The notes beneath the pieces are model-generated. The model saw only the letters and a list, made by a program, of their open reading frames with translations. It made no database searches and had not been told where the DNA came from. A stretch of DNA of 64,000 bases from Glycine soja (taxonomy: Eukaryota > Streptophyta > Magnoliopsida > Fabales > Fabaceae): assembly GCF_004193775.1 (NCBI RefSeq), contig NC_041006.1, positions 24,296,585-24,360,584 on the forward strand. The letters run 5' to 3'. Made by a program: the position numbers and the translations under genes. Position 1 is the first letter of the stretch. Each line of letters starts with the position of its first letter. Below, one piece after another: positions 10,449 through 22,323 of the stretch.

Positions 10449-11278
10449 GATTAAAATTGTTGCAAGAATTGTGTTAGAAGTGATTGTAATGGACAAATGA
10501 ATATCCTCACACAAACACTCTCTCACATGTTTACACTCAATAATTTTTTTCACTCATGTTTCACTCTTTTTGGCTTTTTCCCTCGAATAGTCTCACCACT
10601 CTTGCCTTTAACCTCTCAACTTCTCCTTATGAGCTCTTAAGTAAGAACCTTTAGGGTTGATTATACACGACAAGACACAACAAGGGATCAATGATAATGT
10701 AGTGAATAAGAACAAACAAAAGACAAGGAACAAGGGATTTAAGAAAATTATTTTTTTCCAATTTGCAACCAAATGTAAAAAACTGTCCAATTTTGTTTTC
10801 CACATTTTTTTTTTACGTTTTTTGCACCTTTTTTGCATGAAATTCAAATTTGAAGCAAATATGTGATTGGGCAGATCGAAATATAGAACATACTAGAATT
10901 TTGGTTCCAAATTTGAAAATCAAATTCATATCCTAACAACTTTAATTATCCAAATATGAATTGTAACAAAATTTTGCCAACTTTAATTATCCAAATATGG
11001 ATTGTAACAGAATTTTGGCTCCAAATTTGAAAATTGGATTTTGTTTTTGTTTCTACTTTTTTTTTGTACGATTTTTTTTATAGTAAATATTAAAAAAAGA
11101 AGACCAAAGGATATTGACACTAGATAGAGTTTAGAAAAAAAAAAGATAGACTTAAAGAAATACAACAACACAAAATGAAACAATAATATAGAGTTGAAAA
11201 AAGAGGAAAAAAACAAACCAAGGAGGAAACACACGAGAAGAAAGAAAACACAAGATAACACTTGATTCAAGAACTGAA
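10449..11278 (-). other. Element A 5' leader
   Basis: Non-coding A/T-rich sequence between the gag start and the primer site. Contains a direct repeat 'caactttaattatccaaatatg-attgtaac' (about 10937-10968 and 10978-11009). No gene seen. Confidence 0.6.
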
Positions 11279-11290
11279 GCTCTGATATCA
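11279..11290 (-). other. Element A primer binding site
   Basis: The reverse strand reads TGATATCAGAGC, one mismatch from TGGTATCAGAGC, two bases inside the right LTR. Sets element polarity to minus. Confidence 0.8.
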
Positions 11291-11292
11291 AA

Positions 11293-12061
11293 TGATAAGA
11301 GACCACTTAGGATCATCTTGAAAATAGGTATAAAAAGAAGAACTTGACCCTAACCGCGACCTGCCGGTAGAACCAAAGTTATCAAAAGGAACTTGACCTT
11401 AACTGAGACTTGCCGATAAAACCAATGTTATCAAAGGAGCGCGACCCTAACTATGACCTATCGATAGAACCAACACTATTAGTTCTTAACCTAAGAACAA
11501 GGGAAAAGCTCTCAAATTTTATTAATTTTCAAAATTTTCCTAACAGAGTGTTTAAGAAGTCTATTTATAACTCCTACTAATAACCCTAAATTAAGCCCAA
11601 AGCCCAATAACTAATCTAATAATTAAAAGACTTAAAAATAACAATAAAAAGGTAACAACCCATTACAAGTCCAAAAATAGGCCTAAAATACAATTAAAAA
11701 TGAAATAAATCTTATTCTAAAAAGTTGGTTAAAATTTATGAGCATGTTGGGCTTAATTATTATCTAATGAGCTCAATATTAATAGTCCACCAAAATTGAT
11801 CAACTCAGCCCATGAATGCTTCTTGTCTTGTAAATTGGGCTTCCCAAAGTGATTCTTCAAGTTAGCCCCAAAGCATCTTCATCAATTTGTAGGAGAGCGT
11901 CCCAATTGGATGCATCACTTAATTCACATTGGTCTTCTTTCTCTTTGATATTTAGAATTAAACATTGCAAAGCTTGCTTCACCCTCTTAATCTTGGACCT
12001 TGTCATAGGACCTCTAATCCCATGTAAAGGATCATTAGACAGATTGGTTGCACCTCTATCA
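11293..12061 (-). repeat. Element A 5' LTR (right)
   Basis: Pairs with 1710-2496. Starts TGATAAGAGACC, ends TGCACCTCTATCA. It carries the same three ~50-bp internal repeats. Confidence 0.9.
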
Positions 12062-14391
12062 AACTAACTCCCTAACTAACTAATTTCCACTAATACATAC
12101 AGTTACTACTTAGAAGGAAGTGATGAGCCTTGATTAGGCCCATCTAATCTACCTAATTAAACTAATTACACAAAGCAAAGTTCAAATTTGCAGCCCAATT
12201 ATTCAAGTGCAGAGGTTTTGACTTTCAAGTCCAATTTGACTCTTGAAATAGTAGAATTGGCCTAAGCTTATTTGTGACAAAATTGAATTTCTTTTTCTTA
12301 TCTTTGTAGGGACTACTCACAAAATCCATTTAGATTTCTTTAGTGTCCTATAGGCCATGCACAAGGTAGATAAGTCAAGGAAACACAAAAATCCAAAAAT
12401 AAGCCACAATTGTCAATTAAGCTCAATCATTTGCCTAAGACCAAAACTAAATTAAAGTGAGAAAATAAGAGACAAAAAGAGGTCAAATAAGATAAGAAGA
12501 ATAGAAAAATACTAAACTACAAATGCTCAATCTCTCCCTTCCTTTCCCTCTCAAATCGTTCGATATCCACCGAGTTAACTTAGTTTGTTAAGGTACTCTC
12601 CCTCTATACCTCGATTACACATTTTTTTTTGTCTGTGGTTTCATTTAGATGATGAATTGCATTCCAGGAAATTGTGAACCTCAATTTCATGGTTTAGATC
12701 GTTTTTAGGGAACACATTTGGTCGAGAATTGTTTTTATTTACTATTTATTCTTCATGGTTTAGATCATTTCTAGGGCACACATTTGGTCGATAACTATTC
12801 TTATTTATTGTTTATTCTTCATTATATGTGAATCAAGAACTTTGAAACCTTAATTTCATGGATTTGAATCACTTCTAGGGCACACATTTGGTTGAGAACT
12901 GTTTTAATTTATTGTTTATTCTTCATTATATGCGAATGTTTGGCTCTCAAATTTGGGTATTTTGTGGTGTGTGAAAAAGTTACCCTTGGAATTGCACAAT
13001 GATTCTTGTAACTAAATCTCTTTCATTGTATATGCTTCATTATATGAATGGGTCATAAAACTTTATGTTTCATTTATTTGTGTATTCATTGTTTTCTTTG
13101 ATTGAAAATACTTTATAACAAGTTTTCAAGAAAACCTTGATTATCATGAGGGGTAAGATTTAATTGGATTTAAATAATGATTTGGTAAATATTTTGAAAA
13201 GAATCTATTCAACCCCCTCTTCTAGATTCTCGAGTATTCCAACACCTAAAAGCTAGGTTGATTACTCCTAAGCATGCATCTAAGCAAAGAATTTAACTAA
13301 GATCACATAACTATGAGAATTGATCAGAAATAGAGAATTACATTCTTGAGTCCTACTTCATTCACTTAGTAACTGAAATTTAGCTCATTTGGATCATGAT
13401 TGATCCAAATAGAACTTCAAAATATGAATCAAAACTGAAGAAAAGAGGGAAATAAGAGAGAGAGATTCTTAGTTTCCAATATTGAATCTGAAAAACAAAC
13501 AAAAGGTGTTTAAAAATATGTTACAAGCTCTTTTAAAGAGAGCTGAAACTACATTGTTTTTTCTACCATGTAAGATTCTCATTGTATCGAGGAAAAATCT
13601 CATTATAGGAAAATTGCAACAACTATAAAGGACTTCTTCAATTGAATCTTCATGTTTCTAACCCATGCTTGCCATGGCGAGAGGATGACTCACTGTGGCG
13701 ATTTTATGTTGAACTCAAGGTCTTCGGCCTTCAAATTTGTTGTGGTGACATGCAGCTTTGCTACGACAAATCTTCACATTCTTCAACTTGATCACTAGTC
13801 CTTTTTTATTATGGCGAAAGCTCACCTCGCTGTGGTGAGATCAAGTCTATAACTCATCATTCTTTAAAGCTCAATTTTTCCCTTGTAACATAAAAATTTG
13901 GCAGAAAAACATTTAAAACTATCTTTTTAGTTTCTGAAATGATTTTATACAATTTATTTACAAAAACAATAATTATTAACAAATATCCTAGAAAAAAAAA
14001 GATGATTGCTCAAGAAAACAAAGTGAGAGAAGAAATTATCAATAAGATTTATTGTTGGCACTTAAAAAAATATATTGCGGATTAACAAATTTAACTAATA
14101 AGTGAATTAGCCTAGGAGTAAGTTGTTGGAGTGTCAACATCATAGATCAAGCATAAGATAACTTGGAAATATATGAAGTGGGCAATTACAATATCGGATA
14201 ACAAATGTGATATCCCTAATGAGCAAGTAGTGGTGAATGACATGAGTAACCAACCTAATTCACAATTTGGGCAAGTATAAGTGGATAGAATACCAACAAG
14301 ATGAAGTAACAATAAACACACTAAAGGGGGGGGGGGTAGTGTGTATATCAAAGATGTAAACTTTTGCAATATTAAAGCAGATATAGATAGT
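12062..14391. other. AT-rich non-coding stretch with a degenerate tandem repeat
   Basis: No gene seen. At about 12690-12945 a block containing 'gaatcatttctagggcacacatttggt' and 'ttattgtttattcttcattatatg' occurs three times, imperfectly. 'ttcaaccccctcttctag' near 13208 resembles sequence found near plant retroelement LTR ends, but no partner was found. A G-run sits at 14326-14336. Confidence 0.45.
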
Positions 14392-14392
14392 G

Positions 14393-14438
<46 letters not shown>
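14392..14438. repeat. (TA)n(TG)n microsatellite
   Basis: About ten TA units are followed by about thirteen TG units. Confidence 0.95.
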
Positions 14439-14439
<1 letters not shown>

Positions 14440-16372
14440 ACAAGTTGTCCACTGAAGATAAAAAAATATATATAATGAAGAACAATATGGTCATCTCGTG
14501 ACCTGATAAAAAAGAGTTCTTAAAATACTTTTTCCATTAAACACTTGGTGTTAAAAAGGTGATAGAAAGTGCAATGCTCAATAAACCGTTATAGAGAGAA
14601 ATAGAAAGACTTGGTTTAATTTATATTGGTTCACTCAACCTAAGCTATTTTCAATTCTCCTTTATCACTATGATGGAAGCTTGTTTGAGAAGCTTCTATG
14701 GAGGCTGGATCTTTGAGCTTCAATGAGGTCCTTCAATGGTGATTTCCAATCATGGAGATGTAGTGGAAGATAAAGGAGAAGAGGTGAGAGGAGGCGTCAT
14801 CCACTAGGGAATAAGCCATGGAAGGAGGAGCTTCACTACCAAGAGAGTGTCTTGGATAAGAAACTTAGAGAGGAATCTTCAATGGAGGAAAATAATGAGA
14901 GAGAGAGAGGGGAAGGGGGGCACGAAATTGAAGGAGAAAAAGAGGGAGAAGCAAGAGCTTAACTATGCACACCCCTCTAATAGCTAAGCTCACCTCCTTG
15001 AGAAGCTACAACTTAGCTACACATACCCCTCTAATAACTAAGCTCACCTCCTTGAGTTGAGAAGCTAAAGCTTAGCTACACACACCCTTCTAATAGATAA
15101 GATCACCCTCATGCCAAAATACATGAAAATACAAAAAGGTCCCTACTACAAAGACTACTCAAAATGTCCAGAAATACAAGGCTAAAACCCTATACTACTG
15201 GAATGGCCAAAATACAAGGCCCAAGAGAAGGAAAACCTATTCTAGTATTTAGAAAGAAGAGAGGACCCAACCTTGGCCCATGGGCTCAAAAATCTACCCT
15301 GAGGTTGATGAGAACCCTAGGGCCTTCTTTAGCCGCTCTAGCCCTATCCTCTTGGAGTCTTCTATCCAATACCCTTGGGGGGAGGGTAGGATTGCATTAC
15401 ACTAGTAAAGGGTTCTACTAATCTAAAATTGATTACAGAACAAGTATTTTAACCTACCACTCCTGAATTTACAAATATTCTTAATACCACTTCTAACACT
15501 TTCTCAGACTTCCCCTGAATCTAAGAAACCCAAGTTTTGTTTAACACTAAGCCACTCCTGGCTTTAACAAACAAAAGTTTGGATGAATACAAGTTTTCTG
15601 TAACACTCAATGAGTGAATCAACAATTAAGCTAAAATAAAAAATTACTTTGCTTAGTAAAAGTGAACAAATGAAAACTATATATCAGTCCTTTGGTGATT
15701 TTGGCAAAGTTTTGCTTAAGATGTTTTCCTTCTCTCTTGTAAGATTTTTTCGTCATTTCCTTTCTGGATGTAGACGACCTTTCACAGACTTGTTACAGGA
15801 TCAATGTTGATTCCTTGAAAAGACCATTGTCTCACACTAAAGGATAAGGTGACATTCATGCTGTGATTTGAGAGGAATGAGCCATAGTACAGATAGCGCC
15901 ATATGTTGCTTGTCTGTAGCAAAAATGACCTTTAAGAGAATATTTTCCGAAAAACTTCTATACTCTTATATATTGTCCTTTTCTTAAATTTAAACGTTAG
16001 CAATTCAAAATAAAGAGAGGGAAACTGAATTAGTATAAAATAGAACACATGCACTTCCCTTTGTCATCATTTTGAGTCTTTTTGAGTTTCTTAGAGACTG
16101 GATGCGCGATTTTAGTAAAAGATAGTGTATAATACTGATTTTCACAAGGGTGGACGCTCTTCAGTTTTAGAATATTGGATGCTAGATAAAATAAAGCATT
16201 CCTTTTGGATTGTGGATGATATTGAACATCGTTAAGTCCTTTAACATATTGATCCTGTCAATTTGTCAAAAATTCATTAGAACATCAATAATTTATACTT
16301 GTTGTTATTCATCAAAATCGAAGGTGGATGAGATGAATGGTCGTCCAGACCTAGCAATCTCCCCCTTTTATG
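14439..16372 (-). repeat. Probable Ty1/copia (SIRE/Maximus-like) LTR remnant carrying a solo B LTR
   Basis: On the minus strand it lies directly downstream of a polypurine-like tract TCATAAAAGGGGGAGATTG (about 16357-16375) that follows the envelope-like ORF remnant. Text such as 'tttatattggttcactcaacctaagc' (about 14620) and repeated 'ccactcctga/cctgg' blocks resemble LTRs of this lineage as I remember them. The second LTR was not found, so boundaries are guesses. The solo LTR at 14671-15399 is inserted within it. Confidence 0.35.
14671..15399 (-). mobile_element. Solo LTR of family B
   Basis: Starts TGATGGAAGC and ends GGATTGCATTA (family end GCATCA, one substitution). The flanks are CACTA at 14666-14670 and at 15400-15404, a perfect 5-bp target duplication. 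No internal sequence is present, so LTR-LTR recombination removed the body after insertion. Confidence 0.92.
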
Positions 16373-16375
16373 ATA

Positions 16376-16969
16376 ATAAACAATATAAATTTTGATTTAT
16401 GAAATAATAAGAGTTTTAAGAGATTAAAATGAATTTAAACTCCCTTTGAGTTCAATCATGGCAAGAATACGACAGATAGATTATACATGATATATGTAGC
16501 AACAAAATAATAATGACTAAAGAAAGAACATATGAAAATAATCCAAAACCTCTTTTATTTAATACTGTTAGCTCTTTTACTATCAAAATTCCTATTTCTC
16601 CCCTTTTTGTCATAAGAAAAAATTGGGTGTGAAGATAAAAATATTGATGAACATCATAGTTAGTCTTGAGCAGGTGATGGTCGTGGAGGTTGAGAGGGTG
16701 GTGGTGAAGATAGAGGAGGTGATGGTGTTAGGGCTAAGGTTTATGGTGGCGGGTCAAGAGACACATGTGCAGATGGTGGTTGAGGTGCAACAACAACTCC
16801 AAGCATTCACATCTGAGCCCGTTGAATGTTTTGGAGGAGAACGGCACCAAGATTGGAGAACTGAGTGGTGATGGCATTCTGCATGGAGAGCCTAAATTTC
16901 TCATTCTCTTGACATTGTCATTCGGCGAAGGTTTCTATAGCTTGTCTTGTCATATCTCGTACTTGATCC
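16376..16969 (-). other. Spacer between envelope-like remnant and putative LTR
   Basis: A second purine tract on the minus strand (ACAAAAAGGGGAGAAATAGG, about 16597-16616) repeats the style of the one at 16357-16375. A G-rich block at 16670-16800 on the plus strand gives only low-complexity frames. No gene called. Confidence 0.4.
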
Positions 16970-19015
16970 CTAGTAACAATGACAGGTTGTGCATAGTTTA
17001 AAGGAGTAGGGATGAATTGGTGGAGTAGACGAGACAACATCGGGTTCACCCTTGTCTCTAGAAGTAGCCTCATTTGAATTTGTTGACTGCTTGGATATAG
17101 GTTCTAAAATGTTGTGTTCAACTTCAGCAGCTATGGCTACATTAGATGCCTCAGAAGTTTTGCCCATGACACCAATGTTGGTGAGATCAATGATGACCCC
17201 ACATACAATGGTGTCATCCATAGCTTTAGTAGATGCTTTAGCTTGGACTAAGGCAATATCTTGTTTCATAGCAGCAACAAAAATTTCTTCTTCTTTAGCC
17301 TTTCTCTTTTATTGAGCTTCATGGAGTTGAGTCACATAAGCTACCATCTGGTCTTCAGTCATATTCTTCAGATTGTAAGTGCCTTCATATTGAATAGTTT
17401 GAAGTTTGAGCGGACATTGAATAGTTTTAAGATTATAAGTTTGAGCATCGCGATGTCATTCAAATGATGTGTCCTATTAGGAAGCATATTTTGTGAAGCA
17501 TATGCATGCATCATCAAAGTGGTACTTCCTAACAGGACTTAACACATGAATGACATTGCGGTGCTCAACGTTGTCACTTCCATCATAACCAAAAGTGAAG
17601 GCTTTTTTTAGAGTTCATCCACAGTCTGATTCTAGAAGGTCTTGGCATCATAAACATCAAGAGTGCGAATCAAGTTCTTACCATTGAACAAAGAGCTCCA
17701 GTTATGATGAAAATTGACAATTTCCACCTTCATCTTTCTGGAGGGCATCTCTTCATTGTAGTATAGCCTGAACCCCTTCCTTTTGGCATCATTCCAAACT
17801 AGTAGACATGGACTCACTTTATCAATAACCATCTTTATATTAGTGGCCCTTGAGATATGTAGACTAGGAGGTAGGCAGTGGCTTGGTCTCTCAAGTACAT
17901 TTGTTCATGCAGTTTACCAAGAGATGAATGGTCTTCCCGAGACATATTGAGATTAGTTGGATGCACTGGTAAAAGTTTGGTGATAGGCGTCCATAAATGC
18001 ACCTTCTTATGAAACTCGCTCTATGGGGTTCCACTTCTTCTAAAGGGTCCCTTCTATATTTTTCAAACAGATCCCTAGAGATGTTGCTTTGTGAGATCTT
18101 TTTATCCTTGAACTTTTTATGATTACACCATGCTTCTGTGGGGGTATACCTTGGTTGATGGACAAACTTGTTACCAGGTGCAAGCCAGCGAGGAGGCATC
18201 TTGATAACATTGGGCTATACTGGATAAGTCCATTGTGTTAGCGGAAGATGAACTATGTCATATGTTGGTAGAGCTTTAAAGGCCTCAGATGAAGTATGCT
18301 CACATTCATGCTTTGTCCATGTAGGTTCTTGGACATGAATTGTTTCCCTTTCAACAAGTTTAAAGTATAGAAACTCAAAGTATGGGGTTTCAGATATAGG
18401 ATTACTATTAAAGAATGCAAGAGGAAATATTTGAGCATATCTTAATGGTTCCCTTGGAGTAGACCTTTTGAATTTGTCTAGATGAATAGGTGATGGAGGT
18501 ATATGCGATTGTGTAGAGTAATCATGGTTACGGAAGGGAGAGATAGAAGTGTTGTTTATAGATTCACTATATGATAATGATGATGATGATGATGATGATA
18601 AGGCTGAATCTTGATTGTTCCCATTGAAGGAAATTGCCCATTCCTTCCCATCAATCTTAGGGTTGGCTTTGGTCACCCTTGTCTTGATACGTCTTGGAAT
18701 AGCAAAGGAGATGACAAATACTCGTGGTTGAGAGACTAATTGGAATTTCTTAGCCCTTTTTGGGGCGGGAGCAACCAAAGCAGCTTCTTTCCTCTTTTGA
18801 AGTGATACTTGTACAAGGCCTTCATCTTCTTCATTAGTCTCACTTAGGTCTTTCAACCTTCGAGGGATTGAGGTGGCAGCCGGTGGATGCACAAGGGTGG
18901 ATACAGTAGTCTCATGTCTTTTCTTCGTCCTATGCTCCTTGGCAAGCAACTCTTCCTCCTCTTCTTCCTTTTGGGATTGCTTTCTTGTCTTCTTTCTCTT
19001 TTGTTGCTTAGTCAT
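16970..19015 (-). pseudogene. Envelope-like ORF remnant of a plant Ty1/copia element
   Basis: Three consecutive minus-strand frames look like pieces of one protein. 19015-18215 is a 266-aa N-terminus: Lys/Glu-rich with basic clusters, then a Ser run. 18199-17891 has WLAPGNKFVHQPRYTPTEAW, SNISRDLFEKYRRDPLEEV and FIRRCIYGRLSPNFYQC. 17832-17632 has FRLYYNEEMPSRKMKVEIVN and WSSLFNGKNLIRTLDVYDAK. A tail ORF at 17269-16970 has a Lys/Ala helix. Frame changes separate them. The order and motifs recall legume 'envelope-like' proteins encoded downstream of pol in SIRE1-type elements; this is recollection, not a search. No transmembrane segment is obvious. The alternative is another transposon accessory protein. 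Confidence 0.45.
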
Positions 19016-19913
19016 AATCTTTTGTATCTTTTTGGAGATACCAAAGTTTTTTAGACCTTGGTCTTCATCAGCAATGGCTTTGGCTAGCCTCTTCTACTTC
19101 CTTTTTTTTATGGCGTCCAGGTCCACCAAATGAGCCTTCTTCTGACTTTGTTATAAGGAAACCTTCATAGCTTTTAGGTTAGTCTTGCTAAATTTATGTT
19201 GTTTAGCAACAACTGAACCTTTGGCAATTAGGGTATGCTTAGAGTCTTCGTCCATCTTGTTGAAGACATGATACACCCTTGATACCACATCATCTTATTG
19301 ATGAGAGTGGCGTAAAAGATGTCGTCCAGACCACCTAATCCCTTTAGGTTTCTCAAATGTTGATGTAGATGGTGTGTGGGAGGTTAAAGGGGAGGTTCTC
19401 CATTAAGTGAAAAAGAACAAACTTGTGGAGGTCAGACAGAGTTGTTTTAGAATGTACTTTGTGGATAACACTCTTATTCAAAATGTTGGCCCAAATCTTT
19501 GCTTTTTGGTACATCAAATTGTACACAATAGTCTTATAATCACTAGTTTTTTTAACATTTTCCTAGCAAAGTGCCCTTGTAACATGGGAATCATAGTTCT
19601 TCTCCCATCCTTCCTGATAGGTATTGCCTTCACATAGACACCCCGTGTTGCCTTGACTGTAGTGTCACCGGACTGTACAACTTTAACTCCCCAAACCTTG
19701 GATGCTATTGTCTTCATGTTGACAAACTCAACATGCCTTTAGAAGATTCTAATGAGTTCAGGATATATAGTTTATGGATCATTGAAAACGTGTCTGGCAC
19801 CACAGAAGAGTAAAGTCTTGTTGAGCTTTAGTCCTACTTTTTTGAGTTCTTGAATGTCAAAAAAGTGTTCTAGATGAATGTGTTAGAGATAGGGGGAGCA
19901 ACATGAAGATTAA
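19016..19913 (-). other. Degenerate coding-like sequence left of element C
   Basis: The minus strand holds a 67-codon frame (19717-19514; IASKVWGVKVVQSGDTTVKA, MIPMLQGHFARKMLKKLV) and neighbouring open segments broken by stops. It probably belongs to the same remnant as the envelope-like ORF and is cut off by the LTR at 19914. No family recognised. Confidence 0.35.
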
Positions 19914-20004
19914 TGTCATACCGTAATTTCGTTCGGGGACCATCCGTTGTTGGGATGCGACCCTCGTTTGATCACTTCGAGGTACTTGGCACCCATCGTT
20001 AGGG

Positions 20005-20244
20005 AATTCGTGAACTTCCGTGATGTGCCAGAAGTCAAAAGAAAGCATTGTTGCACAACCCGAGAATTTTCATGACATGTCGGAAGTCAAAAGGAATTGT
20101 AAATGCACAATTCGTAAAGTTCCATAACATTCCAGAAGGCAAAAAAGGGATGATTACGTAATCCGTAAGGTTCCGTAACATTACGGAAGGAAAACAAGTA
20201 TCATTACGTAATTCAAAAGTTTTCGTAACGTTACGGAAAAAGAA
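20005..20244 (+). promoter_or_regulatory. U3 direct repeats with palindromic cores
   Basis: About five degenerate units of 50-57 bp have the core TTCCGTAACATTACGGAA (20171-20188, perfect 8-bp arms) and CGTAACGTTACG (20224-20235). Each unit ends in 'ttgcacaa/acgtaat' blocks. Located 170-400 bp upstream of the TATA box, so an enhancer-like role is plausible but inferred. Confidence 0.6.
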
Positions 20245-20340
20245 TCAGCAAAAAAGGGCAAGGGGGGTGTATTTAGTAAAAATTGGGGTGCAAATAGCAA
20301 CCAGGCCGACTTGAGCCTTCCAGGATGCTCCTCCGGCAGG

Positions 20341-20420
20341 CGGTTGCTTCTGGAGGAAGCAACCTAACTCGCCTGGGCGAGCTGGGTGGCAAGCATCTCC
20401 TTCCTTTTCCTATAAATAGG
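20341..20420 (+). promoter_or_regulatory. LTR1 promoter: two hairpins and TATA box
   Basis: Hairpin 1 has GGTTGCTTC and GAAGCAACC arms (about 20342-20364). Hairpin 2 is CTCGCC-TG-GGCGAG (20368-20381). TATAAATA lies at 20411-20418. The same arrangement is in LTR2 (35480-35557) and, degraded, in LTR3 (42985-43074). Confidence 0.7.
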
Positions 20421-21328
20421 GGAAGGAGGGAAGAACAAAAAATGTTCAACCCTCCTGATATCTGAGATTCACTTAAAATTAGAGAGAAAAATTGTTTCCG
20501 TGAAGAAAATATAAGCCGAGGCGCTTCTGTTTCCGTGGGTGATTTTGTGAAGATTTTCAACCGTTCTTCGTCGTTCGTCGTTCGTTCTTCGTCGTTCTTC
20601 GGTCTTCAACTGGTAAGTTCCCGAAATCAAACTTTTCAATTCATTCTATGTACCCTTAGTGGTCCTCATTTGTTTCGCATGCTTTTATTTTCATTTCATT
20701 TACTTTCCGTACCCCCTTTTGACGTGCTTTAGTCATTTATTTAAGTCATTTTCTCGCCTAATAAAAAATAAAATAAATTTCCAACAATCATTCGTATTGT
20801 AACATCCTTTAATTTCTGTTAAAATAAATTCCGACCGTTCGGTCGTGCCGTAACCACGTTTATAACCAAAAAGAGGCAAAATAATAATATAATAATCAAA
20901 AAAATATCTTTTAGTAAAATAAATCAAAAAATCAATCGGACGTTTTTTCTTTGGATTTTCCTTTCTTAATCGAATTGACTAATAACCAAAGTGAAACTAA
21001 GGCTAAAATCAATTCATAAACCAAACTTTTTTGTCATCGCCTAAAAAAACCATTTTTAAAGGTCCAACGCCTTGAAATGGTCTTTTCCACCTTTATTGTT
21101 TAAAACATAGATTTCTAAAAAGCCTAAAATCAACACGTAACTTTATTACCTCTTTCAAAATAAAGAGATCATTAATGGTCCAATACCTTAATGTTATTCT
21201 CTCTTTTCAAAAGAATCGAAAGATTGTTTAATGGTCCAACGCCTTAAATGACCTTTCATTCAATAAAAATACATTTTGCAAAAAAAGGGGATAAAAACAA
21301 CTTAACCAAACACTTTGTTCTCAAAGAA

Positions 21329-21371
21329 CTACGTAGGTCTGATTTCCTTATCACAATTAAGGAATACGTAG
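21329..21371 (+). other. Conserved TACGTA stem-loop in LTR1
   Basis: Outer arms CTACGTA / TACGTAG, one-sided bulge GGTCTGAT, inner arms TTCCTTA / TAAGGAA. Homologous hairpins occur at 36466-36508, 44427-44469, 33372-33407 and 41047-41089 with paired substitutions. Confidence 0.7.
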
Positions 21372-21561
21372 GAGCAAGGGAAACACCCTCGTCGACCACA
21401 AAAAGATAAATAATATAAAAAGTACAAAAAGAAATAAAGACGTAAAAGGGAACATAAAAATTGAAGTCATGTTTGCACATTTAATCAAAGGCTGTCGTCC
21501 TTTGTGACAGACGTGTGGGGTGCTAATACCTTCCCCGTGCGTAAATACAACTCCCGAACCT

Positions 21562-22323
21562 CTCTTTTGATGCTTTTAGTGCGTTTTAAAATGTATGCAT
21601 GAGGTAAATATTTATTCATTTGACGGACACAAAACACCAACACTATTGGCACACACGGTGAGTTCAAAAAGGGCCCTATACCCGGGCTCGTGGGAACATA
21701 AGGAATGGAGGTGAATCTGTGGTCATGCTAGGTCTCCGACTTGCTTGATTACAGTGAACCCTCATCTAGAGTTTTTCTCTTTGATAACATATTGTTGCTA
21801 GTAGTCCCTACTGCTGCAATATGTTCTTCGAAGGGGATGATACCTCTAGAGACCATCAAGTGAGATATGACCACCTTGGGAAATATCACTAAAAGCCCTT
21901 TTAGCTCCCTCCCATGTAGGTCCCTAAAATAGGGGCACGAAGCAAACACGTTGCATGCCATTTTTTCACACTACCATGCATGTAGTCAAATGTCGTGTAC
22001 CCCTTTGATTATATTTGTTTGTGAATATTGTCGTACTATGTACATCCCCGTGTTGTGCCTTTTGCATATGCATCATGCACGGGTTCTGTCTTGATCCCCT
22101 CTCTTTGGCAAACCAACGAAGGGTTCGTGTCACCTTCTTAAATACATGCGTTGGGCACTATGCTACCCCAAGACGTTGTATCTAAGAAGGAGACAATTTC
22201 CTGGGCTCCCGTATTCATAAATTGCATTGGTATCATATGCATTTCTTCATGCATTCATCCATTCCACCCATGATAGATGTCAGGGTTTTGATTCGCACCG
22301 ATTTTTGTTCACTTTAGTAAAAC
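21562..22323 (+). other. Element C leader
   Basis: Non-coding between the truncated LTR1 and ORF1. No primer site of the TGGCGACTCC type is visible, unlike after LTR2 and LTR3. The sequence right after 21561 has no counterpart elsewhere in the window, so a rearrangement replaced the LTR end. Confidence 0.6.

Larger units (their letters stand above)
1710..12061 (-). mobile_element. Element A: Ty3/gypsy LTR retrotransposon, decayed and interrupted by element B
   Basis: Two related LTRs (1710-2496 and 11293-12061) both begin TGATAAG and end CTATCA on the plus strand, so each has TGATA/TATCA inverted ends. Next to the right LTR is a primer site that reads TGATATCAGAGC on the minus strand (initiator-Met tRNA type). 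Next to the left LTR is a purine tract reading AAAGAGGGAGGGAA on the minus strand. Both show minus-strand polarity. Flanking 5-mers AAATA (1705-1709) and AACTA (12062-12066) fit an aged target duplication. The order right to left is gag, protease, RT, integrase tail; RNase H and the integrase core are deleted. Element B (3542-8725) sits inside RT. LTR divergence and many stops indicate an old, inactive copy. Confidence 0.9.
19914..21561 (+). repeat. LTR1 of element C
   Basis: Starts TGTCATACCGTAATTTCG. Homology with LTR2 stops abruptly after 'actcccgaacct' near 21561. U3 carries direct repeats (20005-20244), hairpins, and a TATA box at 20411-20418. R/U5 carries 'ttcgtcgttcgt' repeats near 20565-20605, a GTAAGT at 20611 and the TACGTA hairpin at 21329-21371. 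Confidence 0.88.

Noticed and set aside
15164..15421. Plus-strand 85-codon ORF
   Set aside because: It crosses the end of the solo LTR and has no coding signature.
18873..19133. Plus-strand ORF with hydrophobic Ser/Phe runs
   Set aside because: Antisense shadow of the Glu/Lys-rich N-terminus of the envelope-like remnant.
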